DNA of 64,000 nt, from NCBI RefSeq assembly GCF_001687565.2, contig NZ_CP016534.2, forward strand, positions 1,678,501 to 1,742,500, given 5' to 3'. Of this stretch, positions 8,418-17,440 are shown one piece after another. Each line of letters opens with the position of its first letter. The stretch's first letter is position 1. The DNA is from Planococcus antarcticus DSM 14505 (GTDB lineage Bacteria; Bacillota; Bacilli; Bacillales_A; Planococcaceae). Both the position numbers and the translations under genes were made by a program. The notes under the pieces are model-generated. The model was not told where the DNA came from and searched no databases. It saw nothing but the letters and a program-made list of their open reading frames with translations.

Positions 8418-10976
8418 ATGGTTTCCGTCACACAATCCCAGTATTCATTAAATTCCAGAGCGTTGAACGAAGATATCAAAACGTTCCCGCAAGTACACAC
8501 AATTACTCCTGATATGAAATTAACGCATAAAGGGGTATCTCGCCTCGTGATGATTGACCGCTATTCATTTAAGGATACGGAGAAAAAAACTCTTAAGGCA
8601 GGCGATTTTGTTGTATTGACTGTCAAGGAAGATCCGAAATTCCCTGCCCGCGGCCTTGGCTATATTGTCTCAATCGATCAGCAATCCAACAAAGCGCAGG
8701 TTTGGATCGAGGAAGACTATAGAAGTGCTATCGACAATCCTAAGGAACAAGAAGCGGGTATTGTCAATCGCCCCATCGAAGTAATCGAGAAGCCACTTGA
8801 AGTATTCTATGAGCAGATTGCGAAACGTAATGCGACAGGACTTGCTTCTGTAGAGAAAACACCTGAAAAGCGCCAAGAGTGGTTTAAAAAATTCTACCAG
8901 CAATTAGTTGGCTTAAAGTTCATCCCAGCTGGCCGCGTTCTCTACGGAGCTGGAGCCGATACGGATGTAACGTATTTCAATTGTTACGTTATGCCATTTG
9001 TAGCCGATTCGCGCGAAGGTATTTCTGATCACCGCAAGCAGGTGATGGAAATTATGAGTCGAGGAGGCGGAGTTGGTACCAACGGTTCAACACTTCGACC
9101 ACGAAACACATTAGCTCGCGGAGTCAACGGCAAATCATCAGGTTCTGTATCCTGGCTGGATGATATCGCTAAGCTGACGCATCTTGTCGAGCAAGGGGGC
9201 TCACGACGCGGGGCTCAGATGATCATGCTTGCCGACTGGCATCCAGATATTGCGGAATTTATCATTTCGAAAATGCAAAATCCGCGTATCTTGCGCTATT
9301 TGATCGAAAACACTGAAGATGAAACCATCAAGAAATTGGCTTATGATAAACTGAAATTCAAGCCTTTGACAGAGCAGGAAGATGCGATGTACCAAGGAAT
9401 CCTAAACTACCGCACAATCCCTGGCATGGGCGGATTCAACGAGAAGATTATGCGTGACGCTGATACGAAGCTGCGCGATGGCGGAACTTATACGGTCCAT
9501 AATGAAGAATTTTTGACAGGTGCTAACATTTCAGTCACCTTGACGAGCGATTTCATGACAGCTGTTGAAAACGATGCTGATTTCGAATTACGCTTCCCAG
9601 CAGTAGAATCCTATTCAAAAGAAGAAATGGCCGTTTACAACGAACAATGGCAAGAAGTGGGCGATGTCCGCGAATGGGAGCGAATGGGCCACGGCGTCCG
9701 TGTCTACCGCACGATGAAAGCCCGTGAACTATGGAACCTAGTCAATATCTGCGCGACATATTCAGCAGAACCCGGCATTTTCTTTATTGATAACGCCAAT
9801 GAAAAAACAAATGCGGCGGCATATGGACAAAAAGTCGTTGCGACAAACCCTTGCGGCGAACAGCCACTGGCACCTTATTCTGTCTGTAATTTGGCTGCGG
9901 TCAACCTAGCACAATTCGTAGATTCGAAAACGAAGACAGTCGACTTTGAAGCTTTGAAAGATACTGTCCGCGTCGGTGTCCGCATGCAAGACAATGTCAT
10001 TGATGCAACTCCATATTTCCTGGAAGAAAACCAAGTGCAGGCACTCGGCGAACGTCGTGTCGGACTTGGCGTCATGGGACTTGCTGATCTATTAATTTAC
10101 TGTGATAAAGAATACGGTTCACCTGAAGGCAATGACCTTGTGGATGAAATCTTCAAGACGATTGCCACGGCGGCGTATGAAGTATCGACTGACTTGGCAG
10201 CAGAACGCGGCAGCTTCCCATTTCTTGTCGGCAAAACCGATGATGAAACGGCAGCACTTCGCAAAGCGTTCACTGAAACCGGATTTATGCAGGACATGCC
10301 AGAGCACGTCCGTGAAGCAGTCCTTGAAAAAGGAATCCGCAATTCACATCTATTGACAGTGGCGCCAACAGGATCTACTGGAACGATGGTCGGCGTTTCA
10401 ACTGGACTTGAACCTTACTATTCATTCACCTACTATCGCAGCGGCCGCCTTGGAAAATTTATTGAGGTCAAAGCTGATATTGTCGGTGAATACCTGAAGA
10501 ACAACCCAGAAGCCAATGAAGAAAACCTGCCGAAGGCATTTGTCACGTCTATGGACCTGGCGCCGGAAGCACACGCAGATGTCCAGTGCATCATCCAGCG
10601 TTGGATCGATTCATCCATTTCGAAAACAGTCAACGCACCGCGCGGCTATACAGTCAAACAAGTAGAAGGTGTCTATGAGCGTTTATACAAAGGTGGAGCA
10701 AAAGGCGGTACGGTTTACGTCGACGGCAGCCGCGACTCACAAGTTCTAACATTAAAAGCTGAAGACAACACATTTGAAGAAGAACACCAGCCGGAAGAAA
10801 CTGGCAAGCGTCCGATCGTCTTGATCGACACGATTCAAGATCTCCGTTCTACTAATGTCGCTATCGGTTCAGAAGTGGGCGACACGTGTCCGGTTTGCCG
10901 TAAAGGGACAGTGGAAGAAATGGGCGGCTGCAATACTTGCACTAACTGCAACGCTCAACTGAAATGCGGATTGTAA
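8418..10976 (+). CDS. nrdJ: Adenosylcobalamin-dependent (class II) ribonucleotide reductase
   Basis: Reduces ribonucleotides to deoxyribonucleotides using coenzyme B12 to make the thiyl radical, so it needs no oxygen or small subunit. The 852-residue protein carries FNCYVMP, a redox/active-site Cys segment around residue 190, SRGGGVGTNGS, the loop NPCGEQPLAPYSVCNLAAVNL in outline (radical-site Cys near 477), PTGSTGTMVG near 650, and a C-terminal tail with CPVC, CNTC and CNAQLKCGL, which shuttles reducing power. AAGGAGG precedes the ATG. It is monocistronic, bracketed by NrdR boxes and a terminator. With MutAB at 39-43 kb this makes two B12-dependent enzymes in the window. Confidence 0.95.
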   Translation: MVSVTQSQYSLNSRALNEDIKTFPQVHTITPDMKLTHKGVSRLVMIDRYSFKDTEKKTLKAGDFVVLTVKEDPKFPARGLGYIVSIDQQSNKAQVWIEEDYRSAIDNPKEQEAGIVNRPIEVIEKPLEVFYEQIAKRNATGLASVEKTPEKRQEWFKKFYQQLVGLKFIPAGRVLYGAGADTDVTYFNCYVMPFVADSREGISDHRKQVMEIMSRGGGVGTNGSTLRPRNTLARGVNGKSSGSVSWLDDIAKLTHLVEQGGSRRGAQMIMLADWHPDIAEFIISKMQNPRILRYLIENTEDETIKKLAYDKLKFKPLTEQEDAMYQGILNYRTIPGMGGFNEKIMRDADTKLRDGGTYTVHNEEFLTGANISVTLTSDFMTAVENDADFELRFPAVESYSKEEMAVYNEQWQEVGDVREWERMGHGVRVYRTMKARELWNLVNICATYSAEPGIFFIDNANEKTNAAAYGQKVVATNPCGEQPLAPYSVCNLAAVNLAQFVDSKTKTVDFEALKDTVRVGVRMQDNVIDATPYFLEENQVQALGERRVGLGVMGLADLLIYCDKEYGSPEGNDLVDEIFKTIATAAYEVSTDLAAERGSFPFLVGKTDDETAALRKAFTETGFMQDMPEHVREAVLEKGIRNSHLLTVAPTGSTGTMVGVSTGLEPYYSFTYYRSGRLGKFIEVKADIVGEYLKNNPEANEENLPKAFVTSMDLAPEAHADVQCIIQRWIDSSISKTVNAPRGYTVKQVEGVYERLYKGGAKGGTVYVDGSRDSQVLTLKAEDNTFEEEHQPEETGKRPIVLIDTIQDLRSTNVAIGSEVGDTCPVCRKGTVEEMGGCNTCTNCNAQLKCGL

Positions 10977-10983
10977 ACTGATC

Positions 10984-11018
10984 AGCGCGATGGCCAAACA
11001 GCCACCGCGCTTTTTTTT
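10984..11018 (+). terminator. Terminator of nrdJ
   Basis: AGCGCG and TGGC on the 5' arm (10984-10994) pair with GCCA and CGCGCT (11001-11011) across a short mismatch, followed by eight T. Confidence 0.9.
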
Positions 11019-11060
11019 GTTTTTTTAATGAAAATGAGTTACTCGGACTGTGTTGAGTAG

Positions 11061-11320
11061 GAGCATCCGCTTTTCTATGTCCAGACGCCAGCGCCTAGCT
11101 CTTCGGGTCATAAGCCAACCCTGCAGAGTGGCAAAGAACGCCACTCTGTAGGTCTGTCTTATGCCTGTCAGAGCTAAGCAGGCGCATTCGCTTTTCTATG
11201 TCTAGACGTCAGCAGCCAGATGCTAGGGTCATAAGCCACCCTAGCTGTGCAGCTGAAGAAACGCCACTTCGCCAGCGCGTCTTATGCCCGTCGAATCTAC
11301 ATGGGCGCTTGCGCTTTTCT
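11061..11320 (-). repeat. Two structured intergenic repeat copies (minus orientation) plus a fragment
   Basis: Read on the minus strand, each copy begins AAAAGCG..GCGCC and ends with a GGCGCTG..GTCTGGACA-like tail, the same layout as the arrays at 37.5 and 45.8 kb. Copies span about 11078-11195 and 11199-11318, a period of 121 bp, with the start of another copy at 11061-11074. The left copy can form an 8-bp inner stem AGAGTGGC/GCCACTCT around a GTTCTTT loop. These copies diverge more than those of the other arrays. They fill the nrdJ-aroQ gap of about 410 bases, where I see no gene. I do not recognise a published name for this family. Confidence 0.8.
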
Positions 11321-11389
11321 TTTATAGTTGCTCGATTGTTCTGATATGTTAAAATAATGAAGAATGTGTCAGGGGAAGGAGAAGGTCGA

Positions 11390-11830
11390 ATGCGCGTGCT
11401 GATATTGAATGGTCCAAATTTAAACCGCCTGGGTAAACGAGAGAAAGAAGCATATGGAACGTTTACACTAGAAGAGCTGGAGCAGGAGCTGGTGGAGTTT
11501 TCTTATCACCATAATATTGAATTGATTTGCCGTCAGTCGAACCATGAAGGCGAATTGATCGACTGGATTCATGGAGCGGGCGATGAAGCGCTTACTGGTA
11601 TCGTTTTGAATGCGGGTGCCTATACGCATACGAGCATTGCTATACGTGATGCCATTGCCGCCATCCAGGTCCCTGTAATTGAAGTACATATATCGAATGT
11701 TCACAAACGCGAGGAATTCCGCCACTATTCTTATATCTCCCCGGTCACCACCGGGCAGATTGTTGGATTTGGACAGGATGTCTACAAGTTGGCGCTACAA
11801 GCTTTGATCTTAAGACAGGAGAGAGGATGA
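11390..11830 (+). CDS. aroQ: Type II 3-dehydroquinate dehydratase
   Basis: Removes water from 3-dehydroquinate in the shikimate pathway. The 146-residue length is typical, and the motifs are in order: NGPNLNRLGKREKEAYG (catalytic Tyr), RQSNHEGELIDWIHGA, NAGAYTHTSIAIRDAI, EVHISNVHKREEFRH (catalytic His). ATG 11390 follows AAGGAGAAGGT. The upstream in-frame ATG at 11357 precedes this ribosome site and adds an atypical tail. The stop overlaps the start of the next gene by 4 bases, suggesting an aroQ-papA-efp operon as in B. subtilis. Confidence 0.95.
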   Translation: MRVLILNGPNLNRLGKREKEAYGTFTLEELEQELVEFSYHHNIELICRQSNHEGELIDWIHGAGDEALTGIVLNAGAYTHTSIAIRDAIAAIQVPVIEVHISNVHKREEFRHYSYISPVTTGQIVGFGQDVYKLALQALILRQERG

Positions 11831-12894
11831 ACACATTGAAACTTCAAAAATTACGCACTGAAATGAAGCGCAGGGAAGTTGGGGCAATATTAGTCACCAG
11901 TCCTTTTAACCTCCGCTATATCACCGAATTTACCGGTACTGCCGGGCTGGCGATTATCACACCGGAAAGAGCGATATTCATTACGGATTTCCGTTATACG
12001 GAACAGGCAAACGACCAGATAAAAGAGTTTGAAGTGGTACAAGCAGAAAAAAATCTGATGGACCAGGCTGTTCAGACCATTAAGTCCTTGGGCATTCAAA
12101 CCCTTGCTTTTGAGCAGGATTACATGACCTATGCAACGGCCATTCAGTACAAAACGAAAATGGATGCGGAATTGGAACCCATCAGCGATTTGATTGAAAA
12201 GATCCGGATGGTCAAGACGCCCGAGGAAGTTTCTATCCTGAAAGCTGCCGCTAAAATCGCGGATGATGCCTTTGAACATATTTGTGGGTTTATTCGTCCG
12301 GGGCTGAAAGAACTGGAAGTTTCCAATGAGCTCGAGTTTTTCATGAGAAAGCAAGGAGCGACTTCATCGAGTTTTGATATCATTGTTGCTTCAGGACTTC
12401 GCTCAGCGCTGCCGCATGGCGTAGCGTCGGATAAGGTCATTGAAAAAGGCGACATGATTACCTTGGATTACGGAGCCCTTTATAACGGTTATATCTCTGA
12501 TATTACGCGCACGGTGGCTGTTGGTGAACCATCAGCGCAGATGAAGGAAATTTATGATATTGTATTGAAAGCACAGGAATTGGGCGTGGAAAAAATCGGA
12601 CCGGGCATGAGTGGCATCGAAGCGGACGCCATTGCGCGTGACTTCATCAAATCTAAAGGTTATGGCGAAGCATTTGGGCATTCTACGGGGCACGGTATCG
12701 GTTTGGAAGTCCACGAAAGTCCCGGCCTGTCATTCAGATCGGAAACGGTTTTGGAGCCGGGCATGGCTGTAACGGTGGAACCAGGAATTTATCTTCCGGG
12801 AATTGGCGGAGTGCGCATTGAAGATGATATACTGATAACCGAGTCAGGAAATGAACGGTTGACTAACTCCACAAAAGAGCTACGCATTTTATAA
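11827..12894 (+). CDS. papA: M24 family aminopeptidase P / Xaa-Pro dipeptidase
   Basis: A 355-residue cytoplasmic metallopeptidase that cleaves X-Pro bonds. The N-terminal creatinase-like domain (residues 1-125) precedes the pita-bread catalytic domain with all five metal ligands: [17 protein letters not shown] (two Asp), [13 protein letters not shown] (His), [10 protein letters not shown] (Glu) and GVRIEDDIL (Glu). It matches B. subtilis YqhT/PapA, which sits in the same place before efp and has been linked to processing of prolyl peptides. The start overlaps the aroQ stop. The symbol is assigned by synteny. Confidence 0.9.
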   Translation: MNTLKLQKLRTEMKRREVGAILVTSPFNLRYITEFTGTAGLAIITPERAIFITDFRYTEQANDQIKEFEVVQAEKNLMDQAVQTIKSLGIQTLAFEQDYMTYATAIQYKTKMDAELEPISDLIEKIRMVKTPEEVSILKAAAKIADDAFEHICGFIRPGLKELEVSNELEFFMRKQGATSSSFDIIVASGLRSALPHGVASDKVIEKGDMITLDYGALYNGYISDITRTVAVGEPSAQMKEIYDIVLKAQELGVEKIGPGMSGIEADAIARDFIKSKGYGEAFGHSTGHGIGLEVHESPGLSFRSETVLEPGMAVTVEPGIYLPGIGGVRIEDDILITESGNERLTNSTKELRIL

Positions 12895-12911
12895 CAAACG
12901 GAGGAACTATT

Positions 12912-13472
12912 ATGATTTCAGTAAACGATTTTAAAACAGGTGTCACAATTGAAGTAGACGGCGGAATTTGGCGCGTTATAGAATTCCAGCATGTAAAACC
13001 GGGTAAAGGTGCAGCATTTGTGCGATCAAAACTTCGCAATCTGCGTACTGGCAGTGTCACTGAAAAGACATTCCGTGCGGGTGAAAAAGTAGCCAAAGCA
13101 CAAATTGACAATAGTAAAATGCAATATTTATATGCTAATGGAGATATGCATGCATTTATGGATATGGAGACTTTCGATCAAATCGAATTGCCTGAAAAAA
13201 ACATTGAATACGAATTGAAGTTTCTTCAGGAAAACATGGAAGTCCAGGTAATCCAGTTCCAAGGCGAAGTGTTAGGCGTTGAATTGCCGAACACAGTTGT
13301 CCTTGAGGTGGTCGAAACAGATCCAGGCATCAAAGGCGACACAGCAAGCGGCGGTTCAAAACCAGCGAAGCTGTCAACCGGCTTGTCTGTCCAAGTACCA
13401 TTCTTCATCAATGAAGGCGATCATTTAATCGTCAACACAACCGACTCTTCATACGTGTCACGAGCTCAATAA
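12912..13472 (+). CDS. efp: Elongation factor P
   Basis: Binds ribosomes stalled at polyproline and stimulates peptide bond formation. The 186 residues cover the three beta domains. The modification loop [10 protein letters not shown] places a lysine at residue 32, the residue that carries 5-aminopentanol in B. subtilis EF-P. GGAGG precedes the ATG. It ends at a strong terminator. In sporulating Bacilli the spoIIIA operon follows at this point; here accB follows instead. Confidence 0.97.
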   Translation: MISVNDFKTGVTIEVDGGIWRVIEFQHVKPGKGAAFVRSKLRNLRTGSVTEKTFRAGEKVAKAQIDNSKMQYLYANGDMHAFMDMETFDQIELPEKNIEYELKFLQENMEVQVIQFQGEVLGVELPNTVVLEVVETDPGIKGDTASGGSKPAKLSTGLSVQVPFFINEGDHLIVNTTDSSYVSRAQ

Positions 13473-13480
13473 TATGTAGG

Positions 13481-13508
13481 AGGCCTCTATTTTAGAGGCC
13501 TTTTTTTA
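13481..13508 (+). terminator. Terminator of aroQ-papA-efp
   Basis: Perfect 8-bp stem AGGCCTCT/AGAGGCCT (13481-13488 with 13494-13501), loop ATTTT, followed by a T run. Confidence 0.92.
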
Positions 13509-13592
13509 AAAAGTTGGCTTAGCTATTTCAAAATAGCCTGAAAAAGTCTAAAATAGAATAGAAATCAGTTAAATATATATTAGGGGAGTAGG

Positions 13593-14105
13593 ATGAATAT
13601 GAAAATTCAAGAAATCCGTGAAATTATCAAATTGGTAGATGGGTCATCAATTGAAGAATTCTCTTACGAATTTGAAGGCGTCAAAGTCAAAATGAAAAAA
13701 AATGGTTCGGGCAATGCTCGGCAAACTGGCAGCTCTTCTGTCCAAGCACCTCAAGCTTTAAAAACAGTAGAAGCACCAAGTGCACCAGCACCAACAAAGG
13801 AATCAGAAGCAGAGAGATTGGTATCACAGGAAACGCCGGAAATCCCGGTTGATAACGACTCTGAGTACCACAAAATTCTTTCGCCGATGGTTGGCACATT
13901 TTATGAGTCTCCAACTCCTGATGAGGCAGCTTATGTTCAGCCAGGAACAAAGGTCACTTCCGATCAAGTGGTCTGCATCGTCGAAGCGATGAAGTTATTC
14001 AATGAAATCGAAGCTGAAGTGGATGGGGAAATTGCTGAAATTCTTGTAAAAGATGGTCAGCTGGTTGAATACGGCCAGCCTTTATTCCTTGTGAAAGCAA
14101 ACTGA
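13593..14105 (+). CDS. accB: Biotin carboxyl carrier protein of acetyl-CoA carboxylase
   Basis: Carries biotin between the carboxylase AccC and the carboxyltransferase AccAD in the first step of fatty acid synthesis. The 170 residues consist of an N-terminal helix region, a flexible Ala/Pro/Ser-rich linker (about 45-80), and a biotinyl domain with the biotin-acceptor lysine in CIVEAMKLFNEIEAE and the thumb segment SPMVGTFYESPTPD. ATG 13593 sits only 4 bases from GGGGAG, so ATG 13599 (MKIQEIRE) may be the real start. It is followed 17 bases later by accC. Confidence 0.96.
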   Translation: MNMKIQEIREIIKLVDGSSIEEFSYEFEGVKVKMKKNGSGNARQTGSSSVQAPQALKTVEAPSAPAPTKESEAERLVSQETPEIPVDNDSEYHKILSPMVGTFYESPTPDEAAYVQPGTKVTSDQVVCIVEAMKLFNEIEAEVDGEIAEILVKDGQLVEYGQPLFLVKAN

Positions 14106-14122
14106 GGAAAGGGGAGATGACG

Positions 14123-15472
14123 ATGAAGAAAGTATTGATTGCAAACCGTGGAGAAATTGCGGTCCGGATCATCCGTGCCTGTAAAGAAATGGATATCGAG
14201 ACGGTAGCTGTATATTCAGAAGCCGATAAAGAAGCGCTTCATGTCGAACTTGCGGATGAAGCTTATTGCATCGGTCCGAAATTATCAAAAGACAGCTATT
14301 TGAACTTTTCCAATATTATATCAGTGGCCAAATTGACAAATTGTGACGGCATCCATCCGGGGTACGGATTCCTGGCAGAAAACGCCAGCTTTGCTGAACT
14401 TTGTGAAGCCTGTGACATTATGTTCATCGGTCCGACTGCAGATGCGATTTCACGTATGGGCACGAAAGATGTTGCGCGTGAAACGATGCGGAAAGCAGGA
14501 GTGCCTGTCGTTCCAGGTTCGACCGGTATTGTTGCCAGTGAAGAAGATGGGCTGCGCATTGCCGATGAACTCGGATTTCCGGTCATTATCAAAGCGACCG
14601 CTGGCGGTGGTGGAAAAGGAATCCGTGTAGCACATACGCGCGAGGATTTCATCAAAGGCCTGAACATGACACAGAAAGAAGCGGCAGCGGCTTTCGGCAA
14701 TCCAGGTGTCTATATCGAGAAATTCATCGAGGATTTCCGCCATATCGAAATTCAAGTACTTGCCGATTCCCATGGCAACGCCATTCATTTAGGCGAGCGT
14801 GATTGTTCCATCCAGCGCCGCATGCAAAAACTGGTCGAAGAAGCGCCATCACCGGCTCTGTCGCCAGAATTGCGCGCAGAAATGGGCGATGCCGCGGTCA
14901 AAGCGGCTTTGTCTGTCGATTACCGTGGAGCAGGGACAGTGGAATTCATCTTTGACGCCGTCAACCAAAAATTCTATTTTATGGAAATGAACACCCGCAT
15001 CCAGGTAGAACATCCGGTTACTGAAATGATTACAGGAATTGACTTGATCCAACAACAATTGAAGGTTGCTTCGGGCGAAACACTTGCCTATAAACAGGAA
15101 GATGTAACTTTTAAAGGCTGGTCGATCGAATGCCGCATCAATGCGGAAAATCCGGCCAAGAATTTCATGCCTTCAGCTGGGAAAATTGACATGTACCTGC
15201 CCCCGGGCGGTATGGGTGTAAGAATTGATTCCGCTATGTATTCAGGGTATACGATTCCGCCCTATTATGATTCCATGGTGGCGAAACTGATTACGTTCGC
15301 AGATACGCGCGAAGAAGCGATCGCAAAAATGAAGCGCGCTTTGGATGAGTTCGTCATCGAAGGAGTGTTTACGACGATTCCATTCCATTTGAAATTAATG
15401 GATCACGAAGTATTCAAGTCAGGCGATTTTAATACGAAATTCCTTGAAAAATACGATGTACTGGGATCATAA
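14123..15472 (+). CDS. accC: Biotin carboxylase subunit of acetyl-CoA carboxylase
   Basis: ATP-dependent carboxylation of biotin on AccB. The 449 residues begin KKVLIANRGEIAVRIIRA and carry the ATP-grasp loop KATAGGGGKGIRVA and the catalytic MEMNTRIQVEHPVTEM. ATG 14123 is preferred to ATG 14117 because GGGGAG at 14111-14116 would directly abut the first one. It is co-transcribed with accB and the Asp23-like gene. The same biotin carboxylase could in principle serve the carboxyltransferase encoded at 46.8 kb, which has no dedicated partner in view. Confidence 0.96.
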   Translation: MKKVLIANRGEIAVRIIRACKEMDIETVAVYSEADKEALHVELADEAYCIGPKLSKDSYLNFSNIISVAKLTNCDGIHPGYGFLAENASFAELCEACDIMFIGPTADAISRMGTKDVARETMRKAGVPVVPGSTGIVASEEDGLRIADELGFPVIIKATAGGGGKGIRVAHTREDFIKGLNMTQKEAAAAFGNPGVYIEKFIEDFRHIEIQVLADSHGNAIHLGERDCSIQRRMQKLVEEAPSPALSPELRAEMGDAAVKAALSVDYRGAGTVEFIFDAVNQKFYFMEMNTRIQVEHPVTEMITGIDLIQQQLKVASGETLAYKQEDVTFKGWSIECRINAENPAKNFMPSAGKIDMYLPPGGMGVRIDSAMYSGYTIPPYYDSMVAKLITFADTREEAIAKMKRALDEFVIEGVFTTIPFHLKLMDHEVFKSGDFNTKFLEKYDVLGS

Positions 15473-15487
15473 GGAGGAGCTTTTCAA

Positions 15488-15883
15488 ATGGCAGAAAAAA
15501 CAGCACCTTACGTACGCATGAAATCACTTGGAGCACAGGATTTAGGCAATATCGAAGTGGCTCCGGAAGTGTTGGAAATCATCGCAAGCATCGCTGCAAC
15601 AGACATTGAAGGTGTTGCCAGCATGCGTGGCAATTTTGCATCCGGCGTTGTCGAGCGTTTGGGGAAAAAGGTTCACGGCAAAGGCATCAAAACCGACTTG
15701 TCTGAAGAAGGACTGGCGATTGATGTTTATTGTGTCATCAATTACGGTGTTTCCATTCCGAAGACTGCTTTAAAGATTCAAGAACAGGTACGGCAGACAC
15801 TTGAAAATATGACTTCACTTCAAACACAGGAAGTGAATGTCCATATTACCGGTGTCAATTTCGAGCCTCAAGCAGCAGAATAA
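15488..15883 (+). CDS. Asp23/Gls24 family envelope stress protein (YqhY-like)
   Basis: A 131-residue protein with the family pattern GNIEVAPEVLEIIASIAATDIEGVASM and the C-terminal EQVRQTLENMT...EVNVHITGV. B. subtilis YqhY occupies the same place after accBC and has been connected to control of acetyl-CoA carboxylase; members elsewhere form membrane-associated structures. No signal peptide or membrane helix is visible. It is last in the accBC transcript, 15 bases after accC with a strong AAGGAGG. Function in this organism is inferred from synteny only. Confidence 0.88.
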   Translation: MAEKTAPYVRMKSLGAQDLGNIEVAPEVLEIIASIAATDIEGVASMRGNFASGVVERLGKKVHGKGIKTDLSEEGLAIDVYCVINYGVSIPKTALKIQEQVRQTLENMTSLQTQEVNVHITGVNFEPQAAE

Positions 15884-15888
15884 GCAGT

Positions 15889-15938
15889 GAGGCTGTCCTG
15901 AAGACCAAACAATGGCTTCGGGACAGCCTCTTCTTTGT
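15889..15938 (+). terminator. Terminator of accBC-yqhY
   Basis: GAGGCTGTCC (15889-15898) pairs with GGACAGCCTC (15921-15930), extended by GAAG..CTTC inside, followed by a T-rich tract. Confidence 0.88.
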
Positions 15939-16091
15939 TTTTAACGGTTGAATCCAAAATGTTTCTGCGTTAGAACACAAAGCACAAAAGGCGCCAATGA
16001 CCTATTGACCGAACATTTCAAACATGGAAGTTCAGCCGGAATACCTGTATAATGAAGGGTAATTAGCTGTGAAAAGGAGATCGGATATATT

Positions 16092-16481
16092 ATGAAACGA
16101 CACGAAGCACGCGAAAAAGCGCTTCAGACCTTATTTCAATTAGAAGGCACTGAACTGACCATCGATGAAGCCATGGACCATGTAATGGCTGGAGAAAATG
16201 ACAATTTCTATAGTTTGCTAGTGCAGGGCACCCATGCCAATGTGGCAGAGATCGATGAAAAACTGGTCGGTCACCTAGAAAACTGGTCGTTGGAGAGGTT
16301 GCCGAAGATTGAACGAACGATTCTTCGCATGGCCATCTTTGAACTGAACTATATGGAGGATGCGCCATCACGCGTCATCATGAACGAAGCGATTGAACTG
16401 AGCAAAACATTCGGAGACGATAAATCCAGCCGCTTCGTCAATGGTGTCCTCTCGAAATTCACAGACGAAACAGCAAATTAA
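16092..16481 (+). CDS. nusB: Transcription antitermination protein NusB
   Basis: Binds boxA RNA with NusE (S10) in antitermination complexes on rRNA operons. The 129-residue all-helical protein begins KRHEAREKALQTLFQLE and has the C-terminal block RTILRMAIFELNYM...VIMNEAIELSKTFGDDKSSRFVNGVL in outline, diagnostic of NusB. AAAGGAG precedes the ATG; a TATAAT at 16048-16053 may be the -10 of its promoter, though no good -35 is visible. folD starts 14 bases downstream. Confidence 0.95.
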   Translation: MKRHEAREKALQTLFQLEGTELTIDEAMDHVMAGENDNFYSLLVQGTHANVAEIDEKLVGHLENWSLERLPKIERTILRMAIFELNYMEDAPSRVIMNEAIELSKTFGDDKSSRFVNGVLSKFTDETAN

Positions 16482-16495
16482 TTGGAGGGGTTTAC

Positions 16496-17356
16496 ATGAC
16501 TGCAAAATTGATTGATGGAAAAGCGGTAAGCCAGAAAATTAAAATACAAGTAAAAGAACGCGTGGAAAAATTAGCGCAGCAGGGCATCATCCCAGGGCTT
16601 GCCGTCGTGCTAGTTGGGGAAAACTCTGCCTCCCTTACATATGTGAAAAATAAGAAAAAGACCTGTGAAGCACTGGGCATGCGATCTGACCTTCACCAGT
16701 TTCCCGATTCACTGACCGAACAGGAACTGCTTACGAAAATTGATGAGTTGAATAAGGATCCGCATATCCACGGCATTCTTGTGCAATTACCACTACCGAA
16801 GCAAATCGACGAATTTGAGGTCATTTCGGCGATTAGCCCCGAAAAAGATGTCGATGGATTCCATCCGATTTCAGTCGGCAATATGATGATTGGCAAAGAG
16901 GCCTTTCTGCCGTGCACACCGCGTGGCATCATGGAATTGCTGGCTCATTACGGCATTGATCCGGCGGGCAAGCATGCAGTGGTAATCGGTCGCAGCAATA
17001 TCGTCGGCAAGCCGATTGGACAGTTGCTGCTTCAAAGGGATGCGACCGTGACTTATTGCCACTCCAAAACCAAGGATTTGGCGAATTTTACAGTCCAGGC
17101 GGATATCCTGATCGCAGCCATCGGCAGAGCAAAATTCATCGATCATACGTTCATCAAACCGGGTGCAGTCATCGTTGATGTCGGCATGAACCGGGACAAC
17201 AGCGGCAAATTATGCGGAGATGTCGATTTTGAGGATGTCCAGGAAACGGCTGGCTTCGTGACGCCGGTACCAGGCGGCGTTGGACCGATGACCATTGCGA
17301 TGCTGATGGGAAATACACTGCAATCAGCTGAAAAAGGGTTATCAAAGACAAAATAG
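16496..17356 (+). CDS. folD: Bifunctional methylenetetrahydrofolate dehydrogenase/cyclohydrolase
   Basis: Interconverts 5,10-methylene-, methenyl- and 10-formyl-THF with NADP. The 286-residue protein has the catalytic YVKNKKKTCEALG (Tyr and Lys of the YxxxK motif near residues 52-56), QLPLPKQI, the substrate-site DVDGFHP, and GRSNIVGKPIGQLL of the dinucleotide site, followed by PVPGGVGPMTIAMLM. TTGGAGGGG lies upstream of the ATG. It supplies one-carbon units in the same folate pool that GcvT charges. Confidence 0.96.
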   Translation: MTAKLIDGKAVSQKIKIQVKERVEKLAQQGIIPGLAVVLVGENSASLTYVKNKKKTCEALGMRSDLHQFPDSLTEQELLTKIDELNKDPHIHGILVQLPLPKQIDEFEVISAISPEKDVDGFHPISVGNMMIGKEAFLPCTPRGIMELLAHYGIDPAGKHAVVIGRSNIVGKPIGQLLLQRDATVTYCHSKTKDLANFTVQADILIAAIGRAKFIDHTFIKPGAVIVDVGMNRDNSGKLCGDVDFEDVQETAGFVTPVPGGVGPMTIAMLMGNTLQSAEKGLSKTK

Positions 17357-17386
17357 ATATAAGCATGTAAAATAAGGAACAATAGG

Positions 17387-17415
17387 GCTGTTTTTCGAAA
17401 GAAAGACAGCTTTTT
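17387..17415 (+). terminator. Terminator between folD and xseA
   Basis: Stem GCTGTTTTTC/GAAAGACAGC (one G-U pair) with a GAAA tetraloop, then TTTTT. It ends the nusB-folD transcript, fully or partly. Confidence 0.82.
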
Positions 17416-17440
17416 AAATTCACAGATAGGGGTTGAAAGT